Source: an uncultured Clostridia bacterium (GTDB taxonomy: Bacteria > Bacillota > Clostridia > Oscillospirales > Acutalibacteraceae). Taken from it: 21,188 nucleotides of DNA. The notes beneath the pieces were generated by a model. The model was given only the letters and a program-made list of their open reading frames with translations. It was not told the DNA's origin and made no database searches. Location of the stretch: NCBI GenBank assembly GCA_904420155.1, contig CAJFUH010000120.1:1-21188 (forward strand). Reading direction: 5' to 3'. Below, in pieces: positions 1 through 8,444 of the stretch; the stretch's first letter is position 1, and every line of letters starts with the position of its first letter. The translations under genes were made by a program, and so were the position numbers.

Positions 1-27
1 ATATTAAGATCATGAGGAGAAAAACAA

Positions 28-120
28 GTGAAAAAGAAGAAAGCAAGGAAGGGATTTGAGGAATCTTATAGCTTTGCACAAAAGAAAACGGAATTCGACA
101 GAAGCTTTATGATAATATAA
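28..120 (+). CDS. possible small basic protein, 30 aa
   Basis: A GTG codon is preceded by GGAG at 16-19 with an 8-nt gap, a good ribosome binding site, and the frame stays open for 30 codons to TAA. The product starts with four lysines after Met (MKKKKARKGF) and has no membrane segment or recognisable motif. It is not a family I recognise. Its promoter would lie outside the window, so it may be a free-standing small gene or the last gene of an upstream operon. No terminator separates it clearly from glgB, but glgB has its own promoter. The evidence is only the start signal and the open frame. Confidence 0.3.
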   Translation: MKKKKARKGFEESYSFAQKKTEFDRSFMII

Positions 121-241
121 CAGACGTAATTTTTCAGGGCTTTGCAAGACTTATACAGATATTGGCAGTTTGATCTATGCATATTGACTAAATTAAAAAC
201 ATAGAAAATAGAACTCTTTTAAGAAAACAACCAAAAAGCAC

Positions 242-270
242 TTGAAATTTAAGGCAATACTTGATATTAT
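242..270 (+). promoter_or_regulatory. promoter of the glycogen operon
   Basis: TTGAAA at 242-247 and TATTAT at 265-270 are separated by 17 nt, and the -10 has the TG extension (TGATATTAT from 262). Transcription would start near 277, giving a leader of about 35 nt before glgB. This is a sigma-A type promoter by sequence only. A second TTGACT at 184-189 has no good -10 partner. Confidence 0.7.
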
Positions 271-310
271 ATAAGCATCAGAAAAATATTGGAGTAAGGA
301 GTTGTAAAAA

Positions 311-2272
311 ATGCAGGTCGCCAATATTATGGATCAGGAAGAATTAAAACTATTCCACCAGGGTTCCAGCTTTAAGGCCTATGAATATATGGGCTCGCAT
401 CGAACTACAGTGGATGGAAAAGAGGGCGTCGTCTTTCGCGTTTGGGCTCCCAATGCTCTGTCGGTATCTGTAGTAGGAGATTTTAACCAATGGAATCGGG
501 CTGCCCATCCTATGACGAAAGTCAGCGGAGGCGGGGTGTGGGAATGTTTCATTTCCGGACTTATCAAGGAATACGATGTCTATAAATATAGCATTGAGAG
601 CCCGACAAAAGAACTTTTGCTGAAAACGGACCCCTACGGCTATCATTGTGAAACTCGTCCGGCCAATGGGACAAAGTTTTACGATATAGAGGGCTATGAA
701 TGGCATGACGAAGACTGGTACAAATTTAAGGCAAAAAATAGCCATTATACGGCCCCGGTCAATATCTATGAGGTACATGCTGGGTCTTGGAGAAAGTTTT
801 CAGATGGAAATTCTTTTTCCTATGAAAAATTTGCGGATGAACTCATTCCTTATGTACAAGAGATGGGGTACACGCATATTGAATTGATGCCTATGACAGA
901 GTATCCCTTTGATGGTTCTTGGGGATATCAAGTAACCGGTTATTTCGCTCCTACCTCCCGTTATGGAGACCCAAAGGAGTTTATGAAATTTGTAGACCGG
1001 TGCCATCAAGCAAAAATTAGCGTCATTATGGACTGGGTGCCTGCCCATTTCCCAAGGGACGCACACGGCCTCGCCAGGTTTGACGGGACCCCTTGCTACG
1101 AATATGCGGATCCCAGAAAAGGCGAACACAAAGATTGGGGAACCATGGTATTCGACTACGGAAGGAATGAAGTGGTCAGCTTCCTGGTATCCAGCGCTAT
1201 CTTTTGGTTGGATAAATACCATATTGATGGGATCCGGGCTGATGCGGTGGCCTCTATGCTTTACCTGGATTACAGCAGACGGGACGGGGAATGGGTTCCC
1301 AATAAGTATGGAGGAAAAGAAAACTTAGAGGCGGTGGCCTTTTTGCAGCGCTTAAATGAAGCTGCGTTCGGACTTTTCCCAGATGTCATGATGATTGCGG
1401 AGGAATCCACCTCGTGGCCCATGGTTTCTAAACCCACATATTGCGGAGGGCTTGGATTTAACTATAAATGGAATATGGGCTGGATGAACGATATGCTCCA
1501 TTATATGTCCCTTGACCCTATTTACCGGTCCTTCAATCATGATAATTTAACATTCTCTTTCTTCTATGCCTTTTCGGAAAATTTTGTACTACCGATTTCT
1601 CACGATGAAGTGGTACATGGAAAAGGGTCTTTGATCAATAAAATGCCCGGCACCAATGAACAGAAATTTGCAGGGGTACGTGCTTTTGTCTCTTATATGA
1701 TGGCCCACCCTGGGAAGAAATTGATGTTTATGGGCACTGAATTCGGCCAGTTCAAAGAATGGGACTACGAGGGAGAGCTGGATTGGGGATTGCTGCAATA
1801 TCCTGCCCATAAACAGCTGCACGACTTTTTCCGGGCGGTGAATCACTTCTATTTGGAGAATCAGCCGTTATGGGAAATTGATTTTTCCTGGGAAGGGTTC
1901 TCTTGGATTTCCAACGATGATTATACCCAAAGTGTTATTAGTTTCCGTAGGATCGATAAAAAGGGAAAAGAACTGATTGCCGTATGTAATTTCCAACCAG
2001 TGAAACGTACCCCCTATTGTATTGGAGTCCCCTATGATGGGACGTATGCGGAGGTCTTTAATTCGGAGGCCAAAGAATTTGGGGGCTGCGGCGTTACCAA
2101 CGGCAGCAGTATTAAGTCTGAGGAAGTTCCCATGCATGGTTACGAACAGTCGGTATGTTTGACGTTGCCTCCTATGTCGGTGATCTTCCTGAAATGTGTC
2201 CGAAAAAAAAGCAAACGGGTCAAAGACCCAAAAGAAAAGTCTCCCAAATCCGGTAAAACGGTTAAGAAATAA
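311..2272 (+). CDS. glgB: 1,4-alpha-glucan branching enzyme GlgB
   Basis: Glycogen branching enzyme, GH13 family, 653 aa. It cuts alpha-1,4 chains and re-attaches them through alpha-1,6 bonds in the cytoplasm. The N-terminal CBM48-type domain shows VFRVWAPNA (41-49) and GDFNQWN (56-62). The catalytic barrel carries the four GH13 regions: DWVPAHF (241-247), DGIRADAV with the nucleophile Asp311, IAEES with the acid/base Glu364, and ISHDEVVHG (429-437). The length fits the shorter branching enzymes with one N-terminal beta-domain. The last about 25 residues are a Lys-rich tail (RKKSKRVKDPKEK) not needed for catalysis in the family. AAGGAG at 296-301 sits 9 nt before the ATG. It is the first gene of the glgBCDA operon, 26 nt before glgC. 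Confidence 0.96.
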   Translation: MQVANIMDQEELKLFHQGSSFKAYEYMGSHRTTVDGKEGVVFRVWAPNALSVSVVGDFNQWNRAAHPMTKVSGGGVWECFISGLIKEYDVYKYSIESPTKELLLKTDPYGYHCETRPANGTKFYDIEGYEWHDEDWYKFKAKNSHYTAPVNIYEVHAGSWRKFSDGNSFSYEKFADELIPYVQEMGYTHIELMPMTEYPFDGSWGYQVTGYFAPTSRYGDPKEFMKFVDRCHQAKISVIMDWVPAHFPRDAHGLARFDGTPCYEYADPRKGEHKDWGTMVFDYGRNEVVSFLVSSAIFWLDKYHIDGIRADAVASMLYLDYSRRDGEWVPNKYGGKENLEAVAFLQRLNEAAFGLFPDVMMIAEESTSWPMVSKPTYCGGLGFNYKWNMGWMNDMLHYMSLDPIYRSFNHDNLTFSFFYAFSENFVLPISHDEVVHGKGSLINKMPGTNEQKFAGVRAFVSYMMAHPGKKLMFMGTEFGQFKEWDYEGELDWGLLQYPAHKQLHDFFRAVNHFYLENQPLWEIDFSWEGFSWISNDDYTQSVISFRRIDKKGKELIAVCNFQPVKRTPYCIGVPYDGTYAEVFNSEAKEFGGCGVTNGSSIKSEEVPMHGYEQSVCLTLPPMSVIFLKCVRKKSKRVKDPKEKSPKSGKTVKK

Positions 2273-2298
2273 AAATGCCTTGCAGAGGAGGAATTGAG

Positions 2299-3528
2299 AT
2301 GTTTCCGAAACAAGAAGTAGTTGCGATGCTGCTCGCTGGTGGTCAAGGAAGCAGACTTGGTGTATTAACAACAAAATTGGCAAAACCCGCAGTCCCGTTT
2401 GGAGGAAAATATCGTATCATCGATTTTCCGCTGTCAAACTGCGTGAATTCCGGCATTGAGGCCGTTGGTGTATTGACCCAGTATCAACCGCTGGTACTGA
2501 ATGAATACATAGGCAGCGGCCAACCCTGGGATTTGGACAGCATGAATAGCGGGGTACAGGTGCTTTCCCCTTATCAGCGCAATCGTGGCGCGGACTGGTA
2601 TAAGGGCACTGCAAACGCTATTTATCAGAATATGAACTACATAGAGCGCTACAATCCAGATTATGTAGTTATCCTCTCCGGTGACCATATTTACAAGATG
2701 GACTATTCGAAAATGGTAGCTTATCACAAAGAGAAGGGCGCAGACTGCACCATTGCTGTCATTGATGTACCCCTTTCTGAAGCGTCCCGTTTTGGTATTC
2801 TTAACACCAATCCGGACGGCTCCATTTATGAATTTGATGAGAAGCCGAAAGTTCCCAAGAGCACAAAAGCTTCCATGGGTATTTATGTGTTCAGCTGGAA
2901 CAAATTGAGAAAATACCTGACCGAAGATCAGGAAAATCCGGAATCTTCCAATGACTTTGGTAAGGATGTGCTTCCCACTATGCTGAATGCAGGGGAGAAG
3001 ATGTTTGCTTACGAGTTCCATGGCTATTGGAAAGATGTAGGAACCATCGACAGCTTATGGGAAGCCAATATGGATTTATTAGATCCCAAAATGCCGCTGG
3101 ATCTGAGCGATGAAAACTGGAAAATTTACTCCCGTAACCCGGTTATGCCTCCTCAATACATCGGGGATAACGCTGTCACCCAGAATTCTTTGGTGGCGGA
3201 CGGATGCAACGTATATGGGGAGATCGACTTTGCCGTACTGTTTGCAGGGGTATCCATCGCACCCGGAGCCGTAGTCAAGGATTCCATTATTATGCCGGGG
3301 GCTCGGGTAGAAGAAGGAGCGGTGGTTCAGTATGCCATTGTTTCCGAAAATGCAGTAATAGGCAAAAACGCCGTAGTAGGCGCTCGTCCAGAAGATATAG
3401 AAGAAAAGGACGAATGGGGAATTGCAGTAATAGGAGATAACGTCAAAATTGGCGCAGGCGCCGTGGTGCCGCCCAAAGCGATGATTGACAAAGATATTCC
3501 GGAGGTGACTGAAGATGCGCGGAAATAA
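2299..3528 (+). CDS. glgC: glucose-1-phosphate adenylyltransferase GlgC
   Basis: ADP-glucose pyrophosphorylase catalytic subunit, 409 aa: glucose-1-phosphate plus ATP gives ADP-glucose, the committed step of bacterial glycogen synthesis. The start is the ATG at 2299, with AGAGGAGG at 2284-2291 and a 7-nt gap. An in-frame ATG at 2275 would put this site inside the gene and is rejected. The nucleotide loop GGQGSRL (14-20), AKPAVPFGGKYRIIDF (28-43), the SGDHIYKMDY metal site with Asp129, and EKP (181-183, Lys182 for glucose-1-phosphate) are intact. From about residue 290 the protein turns into a left-handed beta-helix of Val/Ile-Gly hexapeptides. It overlaps glgD by 14 nt, so the two are probably translated together as subunits of one enzyme. 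Confidence 0.96.
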   Translation: MFPKQEVVAMLLAGGQGSRLGVLTTKLAKPAVPFGGKYRIIDFPLSNCVNSGIEAVGVLTQYQPLVLNEYIGSGQPWDLDSMNSGVQVLSPYQRNRGADWYKGTANAIYQNMNYIERYNPDYVVILSGDHIYKMDYSKMVAYHKEKGADCTIAVIDVPLSEASRFGILNTNPDGSIYEFDEKPKVPKSTKASMGIYVFSWNKLRKYLTEDQENPESSNDFGKDVLPTMLNAGEKMFAYEFHGYWKDVGTIDSLWEANMDLLDPKMPLDLSDENWKIYSRNPVMPPQYIGDNAVTQNSLVADGCNVYGEIDFAVLFAGVSIAPGAVVKDSIIMPGARVEEGAVVQYAIVSENAVIGKNAVVGARPEDIEEKDEWGIAVIGDNVKIGAGAVVPPKAMIDKDIPEVTEDARK

Positions 3529-4630
3529 TGTAATGGGTATCATTTTTTCCAATATGCATGAGGAACTGATCAGAGAGCTGACCGATAAACGGACGATGGG
3601 ATCCGTTCCCTTTGGTGGAAGATACCGCTTGATTGATTTCACTCTCTCCAATATGGTGAATTCAGGCATCAATAAGGTAGGGGTGATCACCAAGAGCAAT
3701 TACCAGTCCTTGATGGACCATTTGGGTTCCGGTAAAGCATGGGATCTTTCCAAGAGAAGGGACGGATTGTATATCCTGCCCCCCTTTGGCAACGGAAGTG
3801 CGGAGTATACCAACCGCGTTGAAACCTTATCTGCAATAGAAGGATTTTTGAGACATTCCAAAGAGGAGTATGTGCTATTGTCAGATAGCGATGTAGTGTG
3901 TAACATTGACTATCAAAAGGTGATCAGCAGCCATATCCGGAATAATGCCGATATCACTATTTTGTATAAACGTGGACAAATCCCAGCCAAAATGGCGGAA
4001 CCAATGGTTCTATCCCTGGAGCCGGATGGACGGATTAAGGATATTATCATTGATCCTAGAACCGATAGCGAATATAGCTATGCTTTTGATCAGGCGTTAA
4101 TCAAGAGAGAGCTATTGATCCATCTGATCAGTGAATGTTCCAGCCGGAATAAGAGCAATTTCAAAAAGGATATTTATCAGGCCAATGTTTCTAAGCTGAG
4201 AATGTATGGTTATGAGTTTTCTGGATTTTCCCAGATTATCACTTGTATGAACAGCTACTTTGAAGGGAATATGGCGTTGATGCGTCCGGAGGTTCGTGCG
4301 GAACTGTTCCCCAGCGATAGGCCTATTTACACCAAAGTACGTGACGATATGCCTGGAAAGTATGGTTTGGGCGCAAAAGTGAAAAATTCTTTGATTGCCA
4401 ATGGGTGTGTGATCGAAGGAGAAGTGGAAAACAGCGTGTTATTCCGTGGAGTCCATATATCTAAAGGTGCGAAAATTACCAATAGCGTCATTATGCAGGA
4501 TACCATCATTGGGGAAAACTGTAATTTGAACTATGTGATTACTGATAAAGACGTGGTCGTTAAGTCTGACCGCACGTTGATGGGCTTCCAGTCCTACCCG
4601 GTTTATATTTCCAAGGCAAGTGTTGTATAA
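3515..4630 (+). CDS. glgD: glucose-1-phosphate adenylyltransferase regulatory subunit GlgD
   Basis: GlgC paralogue, 371 aa, the non-catalytic partner that raises GlgC activity in Firmicutes such as Geobacillus. The nucleotidyltransferase fold is clear (GGRYRLIDFTLSNMVNSGI, 34-52), followed by a C-terminal beta-helix (SLIANGCVIEGEVENSVLF). The catalytic signatures are lost: the GGxGxRL loop is replaced by FSNMHEELIREL, and the GDH metal motif reads SDSD (123-126). That degeneration, not overall fold, is what identifies GlgD. GGAGGTGA at 3501-3508 lies inside the end of glgC, 6 nt before the ATG, so translation is likely coupled. It is followed by a 95-nt structured spacer before glgA. Confidence 0.94.
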   Translation: MRGNNVMGIIFSNMHEELIRELTDKRTMGSVPFGGRYRLIDFTLSNMVNSGINKVGVITKSNYQSLMDHLGSGKAWDLSKRRDGLYILPPFGNGSAEYTNRVETLSAIEGFLRHSKEEYVLLSDSDVVCNIDYQKVISSHIRNNADITILYKRGQIPAKMAEPMVLSLEPDGRIKDIIIDPRTDSEYSYAFDQALIKRELLIHLISECSSRNKSNFKKDIYQANVSKLRMYGYEFSGFSQIITCMNSYFEGNMALMRPEVRAELFPSDRPIYTKVRDDMPGKYGLGAKVKNSLIANGCVIEGEVENSVLFRGVHISKGAKITNSVIMQDTIIGENCNLNYVITDKDVVVKSDRTLMGFQSYPVYISKASVV

Positions 4631-4653
4631 GTAAATTTTCTAATTAGGATTGT

Positions 4654-4702
4654 TTCGCAGAGCGAACCGGACGGGGAAACCCCGCGGATGAGTTCTAGCC
4701 GC
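4654..4702 (+). other. consecutive hairpins in the glgD-glgA spacer
   Basis: Three dyads lie in a row in a 95-nt spacer. TTCGC-AGA-GCGAA spans 4654-4666. CGGGG-AAA-CCCCG spans 4672-4684. GCGG (4684-4687) can pair with CCGC (4699-4702) in competition with the second hairpin. There is no U-tract, so this is not an intrinsic terminator. The glgA ribosome binding site begins 9 nt later, at 4711. It may stabilise the mRNA end or tune glgA translation, but function is unknown. Confidence 0.5.
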
Positions 4703-4725
4703 TGAAAAAGAGGAGGTTGTTACTT

Positions 4726-6156
4726 TTGAAATGTTTATTTTGCACCAGTGAGGCGCTTCCGTTTGCGGCATCCGGCGGACTGGGCGATGTGGCGGGTTCC
4801 CTGCCTCAAGCTCTTCGCCAACGTTTGATCGGCTGCCGGATTGTTATGCCGCTTTATGAAGATATTCCGCAGAGTTTGCGGGAGGATATGCGTTTTATTA
4901 CCAGTTTATCCGTACCGGTCTCTTGGAGACGTCAATATTGCGGGGTCTTTGAAGCCCGATATGGCGGTGTTATCTATTATTTATTGGATAACCAGTATTA
5001 CTTTAAGCGTAAAGGGCTGTATGGCCATTATGACGACGCGGAGCGGTTTGCGTTTTTATCCCGCGCCGCATTGGAAATGCTGCCTTATATCGATTTTAAA
5101 CCTGACATCATTCATTGCAACGATTGGCAGACCGCGCTGGTGCCTATTTATTATAGCTTATTCTATGCCAATAACGACTGGTATTCCGGCATTAAGACGA
5201 TCTTTACCATTCACAATATTCAGTACCAGGGAAAATATGGGCTGGAATTGATGGAGGATGTCTTAGGCATTCCGGAACAGGCCCAGTCGTTGGTAGAATT
5301 TGACCACTGTGTTAATTTGATGAAGGGCGCTATTGAGACCGCCAACAGGGTCACAACAGTAAGCCCCACCTATGCCCAGGAAATTATGGATCCTTGGTTC
5401 TCCCACGAGCTGGATCCCATTCTGCGCAGCCGTTCCTGGAAGCTTTCCGGCATCCTTAACGGCATCGACGTCATCAATTATGACCCGGAAACGGATCCCA
5501 ATCTGTACGCCAATTATAGCGCCGCTGACCGTTCTGGCAAGGCGGAGAACAAGAGAAAACTGCAAGAGCGTTTAAGCCTGGAACAGAATCCCGATACCCC
5601 GATCATCGGGATGGTAACCCGTTTGGTTTCCCACAAGGGTTTGGATTTGGTGAAAGCTTCCTTGGAACAATTGATGAATGAACAGAGCAATCTGCAATTT
5701 GTGATTTTGGGTTCCGGGGATTGGGAGTATGAAAGCTTCTTCCGTGCGATGCAGGACAAATATCCAGGGCGTGTATGCGCCTGTATTGGATTTATTCCGG
5801 AATTATCCAGAAAAATTTATGCAGGTGCGGATATCTTCCTGATGCCGTCTAAGAGCGAGCCCTGTGGCCTGTCCCAGATGATTGCTTTGCGCTATGGAAC
5901 CATCCCGGTAGTACGTGAGACTGGCGGATTAAAGGATTCTATTCACGATAGCGGCGATGGAGAAGGCAACGGCTTTACCTTCCGAAATTACGATGCAATG
6001 GATATGCTGAATGCGGTACACCGCGCCATTGAGGGATATTGGCAGAGAGACGGCTGGAATATCCTTGTGGATCGGGCTATGGCCTGTGACAATAGCTGGG
6101 GACGTTCGGCAAACGAGTATATTAAATTGTATCGGGGTTTAGTAAAAGAAGGATAA
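4726..6156 (+). CDS. glgA: glycogen synthase GlgA (GT5)
   Basis: ADP-glucose-dependent glycogen synthase, GT5 family, 476 aa, transferring glucose to the non-reducing end of the alpha-1,4 chain. The start is TTG at 4726: AGGAGG at 4711-4716 is 9 nt upstream, whereas the TTG at 4717 directly abuts that site. The N-terminal SGGLGDVAGSLP (16-27), the acceptor-side HNIQYQGKYG, Arg299 and Lys304 in TRLVSHKG, and SEPCGL with Glu378 all match the family. One oddity: the Lys of the canonical KTGG motif, Lys15 in E. coli GlgA, is Ala15 here (AASGG). It is the last gene of the operon and is followed by a terminator. Confidence 0.95.
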   Translation: MKCLFCTSEALPFAASGGLGDVAGSLPQALRQRLIGCRIVMPLYEDIPQSLREDMRFITSLSVPVSWRRQYCGVFEARYGGVIYYLLDNQYYFKRKGLYGHYDDAERFAFLSRAALEMLPYIDFKPDIIHCNDWQTALVPIYYSLFYANNDWYSGIKTIFTIHNIQYQGKYGLELMEDVLGIPEQAQSLVEFDHCVNLMKGAIETANRVTTVSPTYAQEIMDPWFSHELDPILRSRSWKLSGILNGIDVINYDPETDPNLYANYSAADRSGKAENKRKLQERLSLEQNPDTPIIGMVTRLVSHKGLDLVKASLEQLMNEQSNLQFVILGSGDWEYESFFRAMQDKYPGRVCACIGFIPELSRKIYAGADIFLMPSKSEPCGLSQMIALRYGTIPVVRETGGLKDSIHDSGDGEGNGFTFRNYDAMDMLNAVHRAIEGYWQRDGWNILVDRAMACDNSWGRSANEYIKLYRGLVKEG

Positions 6157-6190
6157 TAAAAAACTGAGATTCTCGTTTTCGCAGATTCAA

Positions 6191-6232
6191 AAACATGCAA
6201 CAGCAAGAAATTTGCTTGTTGCATGTTTTTTT
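6191..6232 (+). terminator. terminator of the glg operon
   Basis: ACATGCAACA at 6193-6202 pairs perfectly with TGTTGCATGT at 6217-6226, with a further GCAA/TTGC inside, followed by seven T's. It lies 35 nt after the glgA stop codon. Confidence 0.9.
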
Positions 6233-6318
6233 ATGCTTTTTCTCCAGGAGGGACAGGTAAAATAAAAGGAAAGACTTGAAAAAGTCCTCATCTAGAAATA
6301 GGATTCTGGAGGGATTTT

Positions 6319-7197
6319 ATGAACCCGGACTATCTAAAAATCAGAAAAAAGGTGTATCAAAAAAAGAAAAAGGGCAGACATCCAATTCGGATAGCATTGA
6401 TAGGAATCGCATTATGTGTTTTTCTTCTTCCCTTTGCTTATGTCATCAAAGGAGGCACGGTCATGCCTGATCCTCAGCAAAGTCCTTCTGGATATGGTTC
6501 AGCGCCCTCTGGGGAGAAAGAAGATTCTGCCCGTCCGGTGATGGCGTATGACCCAATAGCCACAGGGGATTCTAGCGCCGCAGATTCAGAAAGCTCTTCC
6601 TTCTCTTCATCAGAAAACAGGATAACGCCGGAAAAATATTTTGAAGACGCTTTATTTATCGGCGATTCCCGCACGGAAGGATTGGCAGTTTACTCCCATT
6701 TACCCCATACCACTTTTTATGCTAAAAAGGGATTGACGGTAGAGAATATTTTTACCGATGCTTTTATAGAAGAAGGGGAACAAAAAGTTACTGTATTAGA
6801 GGCGTTATCTCAACATCACTTTTCTCGTATTTATGTGATGCTGGGTATTAATGAACTGGGATGGCAATACAGTGAAATTTTTATCCAACAATATGAAAAG
6901 CTGATTGAGGAGATACGCACCTTACAGCCTTCAGCAGATTTGTATATCCAATCTATATTACCGGTTTCAAAAGAGAAATCCGAAGAAGACCCCTATATCA
7001 ATCGGGAACGTATTAACCAATATAATGACCTGTTGCAAGAATTGGCGGAAAAAACAGAGGCTGAATATGTGCCGTTGGATCAATCTTTGAGTACAGAGGA
7101 GGGATATTTACCAGAAGAGGCTTCTGTAGACGGGGTCCATCTCAATCGAGAATATTGTGAAGAATGGATATCCTCTTTGCAGGAATTGTTGTCATAG
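6319..7197 (+). CDS. membrane-anchored SGNH/GDSL hydrolase
   Basis: A 292-aa protein of the SGNH hydrolase fold. The N-terminus is strongly basic (residues 7-24), followed by one hydrophobic helix (about 25-43), so it is probably anchored with the rest outside. A low-complexity Ser/Glu/Pro linker (50-100) leads to the hydrolase domain. Block I is FIGDSRTEG with the likely nucleophile Ser117, block III is MLGINEL with Asn178, and block V is DGVHLN with Asp271 and His274. GGAGGGA lies 5 nt before the ATG. The substrate cannot be read from sequence; envelope or cell-surface O-acyl esters are a family-based guess. It stands alone between the glg terminator and uppP. Confidence 0.8.
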   Translation: MNPDYLKIRKKVYQKKKKGRHPIRIALIGIALCVFLLPFAYVIKGGTVMPDPQQSPSGYGSAPSGEKEDSARPVMAYDPIATGDSSAADSESSSFSSSENRITPEKYFEDALFIGDSRTEGLAVYSHLPHTTFYAKKGLTVENIFTDAFIEEGEQKVTVLEALSQHHFSRIYVMLGINELGWQYSEIFIQQYEKLIEEIRTLQPSADLYIQSILPVSKEKSEEDPYINRERINQYNDLLQELAEKTEAEYVPLDQSLSTEEGYLPEEASVDGVHLNREYCEEWISSLQELLS

Positions 7198-7229
7198 GGA
7201 AAAATGGTGTTGAAGGGAATCTTTCCCAA

Positions 7230-7252
7230 AGCTTTTTCAAGCTTACATTTTT
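7230..7252 (+). terminator. weak terminator-like hairpin after the SGNH gene
   Basis: AAGCTT at 7230-7235 and 7240-7245 form a 6-bp stem with loop TTTC, followed by ACATTTTTG. The stem is AT-rich and short, so termination would be weak. Confidence 0.3.
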
Positions 7253-7283
7253 GTCAGGATTATGAGATTTCGTCAAAAAATGG

Positions 7284-7312
7284 TTGTGTTTTGGCAAAGG
7301 CTACCATATAAT
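7284..7312 (+). promoter_or_regulatory. probable uppP promoter
   Basis: TTGTGT at 7284-7289 and a perfect TATAAT at 7307-7312, spaced by 17 nt. The -35 is poor but the -10 is consensus. The start near 7319 leaves about 180 nt of leader. Confidence 0.5.
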
Positions 7313-7497
7313 GAAAAAAGTAAAAATTCCTTTCAGTATGCTGGAAAGAGCAAATAACAGCAAAACCTGCAAAATCAATATAACACAGGAAAAAGTTTAA
7401 ACGGGGTGCTAAGGGGATTGGTTTTGTTCAGGATAGAAAGCTTTTCGCGGCATTCTAAGGCGTTTTTCTAGAGGAAATAGAAAAGGAGACGTGATGC

Positions 7498-8352
7498 ATG
7501 AGCTTTTTTGATTGGTTGCAGACGATTATTTTAGGAATTGTACAAGGAATCACAGAATGGCTCCCCATTAGTAGTACGGGACATATGATCTTAGCCAACG
7601 AGTTTTTTGGAGGAGTATTCTCAGCCAATGGTTCTAAAGATTTTATGGATTTGTTCCTTGTGGTTATACAGTTCGGTTCCATTTTGGCTGTGTTATTCCT
7701 TTATTTCCATAAGCTGAACCCTTTCTCCCCGAGAAAAAGTCAAAAGGAAAAGAAAGAAACCTTTTCCCTTTGGGGAAAAGTGATTGTAGCAGCTATCCCC
7801 GGAGGCGTCATTGGATTTTTATTTGATGATTTGATCAGCGGTTATTTATATACTCCTTTGGTTGTAGCTATTGCCTTGGTGGTTTATGGTATTGCGTTCA
7901 TTGTCATTGAAAGTATGCATAAAAAACCTCAAATAGAAACATTATCTCAGCTTACTTACCGTACCGCCTTTTTGATTGGGTTATTTCAAGTGTTGGCACT
8001 GATTCCGGGAACTTCCCGTTCGGGTTCCACGATTTTAGGAGCGGTTCTTTTGGGAACATCCCGCTTTGTAGCGGCAGAATTTTCTTTCTTCCTGGCTATT
8101 CCGATGATGATAGGAGCCAGCGGTTATAAAATTCTCAAATATATCATGCATGGGTTTAGCTTTGGTACAGTGGAATGGATTATTTTACTGGTAGGTATGG
8201 TAGTGGCTTTCCTGGTATCGGTGTTTGCCATCAAGTTCCTGATGGGATATATCAAAAAGCATGATTTCAAAGCGTTTGGCTGGTATCGTATTATATTGGG
8301 TATTATTGTCATTCTCTATTTTCTTTTTGCAGGGAAGCTGTTGGCACTATAA
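7498..8352 (+). CDS. uppP: undecaprenyl-diphosphatase UppP (BacA family)
   Basis: Integral membrane phosphatase, 284 aa, that recycles undecaprenyl pyrophosphate to the monophosphate carrier used for peptidoglycan and wall polymer export; overexpression of the family gives bacitracin resistance. Both signature loops are present: EWLPISSTGH (20-29) and PGTSRSGST (170-178), the latter containing the catalytic Arg. Hydrophobic segments cover most of the chain (about 50-70, 92-110, 120-138, 158-170, 185-210, 225-250, 262-282). AAGGAG at 7483-7488 is 9 nt from the ATG; nearby ATG 7494 and GTG 7491 are out of frame. It is monocistronic, ending at a strong terminator. Confidence 0.96.
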   Translation: MSFFDWLQTIILGIVQGITEWLPISSTGHMILANEFFGGVFSANGSKDFMDLFLVVIQFGSILAVLFLYFHKLNPFSPRKSQKEKKETFSLWGKVIVAAIPGGVIGFLFDDLISGYLYTPLVVAIALVVYGIAFIVIESMHKKPQIETLSQLTYRTAFLIGLFQVLALIPGTSRSGSTILGAVLLGTSRFVAAEFSFFLAIPMMIGASGYKILKYIMHGFSFGTVEWIILLVGMVVAFLVSVFAIKFLMGYIKKHDFKAFGWYRIILGIIVILYFLFAGKLLAL

Positions 8353-8360
8353 AAAAGATG

Positions 8361-8406
8361 AAAAAAGGACGGCGCTCTCTATTCTTTGGGAGCGCCGTCC
8401 TTTTTT
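8361..8406. terminator. bidirectional terminator between uppP and the YitT gene
   Basis: A long stem, AAAAAAGGACGGCGCTC against GAGCGCCGTCCTTTTTT, with an A-run on the left and a T-run on the right. It can end transcription from both convergent genes: uppP from the left and the YitT-family gene from the right. Confidence 0.93.
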
Positions 8407-8444
8407 GTATCGTTGAATGGGGGAAAAGAAAAAACAGGGCAAGG

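Larger units (their letters stand above)
7198..7497 (+). other. 300-nt gap between the SGNH gene and uppP
   Basis: No convincing ORF. It holds a weak hairpin (AAGCTT-TTTC-AAGCTT, 7230-7245) with a short T-rich tail that may end the SGNH transcript, and a promoter-like element at 7284-7312. That promoter would give uppP an unusually long leader of about 180 nt. The leader has an imperfect hairpin around CAG-TATG-CTG near 7335 but no riboswitch I can recognise. Confidence 0.5.

Noticed and set aside
2434..3699. Long minus-strand frames opposite glgC (195 and 206 codons)
   Set aside because: They mirror the codon pattern of glgC, which is fully conserved on the plus strand; no start signals.
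4684..4702. GAGTTCTAGCC resembling part of a preQ1-I riboswitch, and GGATGAG/CTGAA resembling a hammerhead core
   Set aside because: Neither full consensus is present, and a glycogen synthase is not an expected preQ1 target.
7401..7409. ACGGGGTGC resembling the start of a TPP riboswitch upstream of uppP
   Set aside because: The CTGAGA and the later conserved TPP segments are absent, and uppP is not a thiamine gene.
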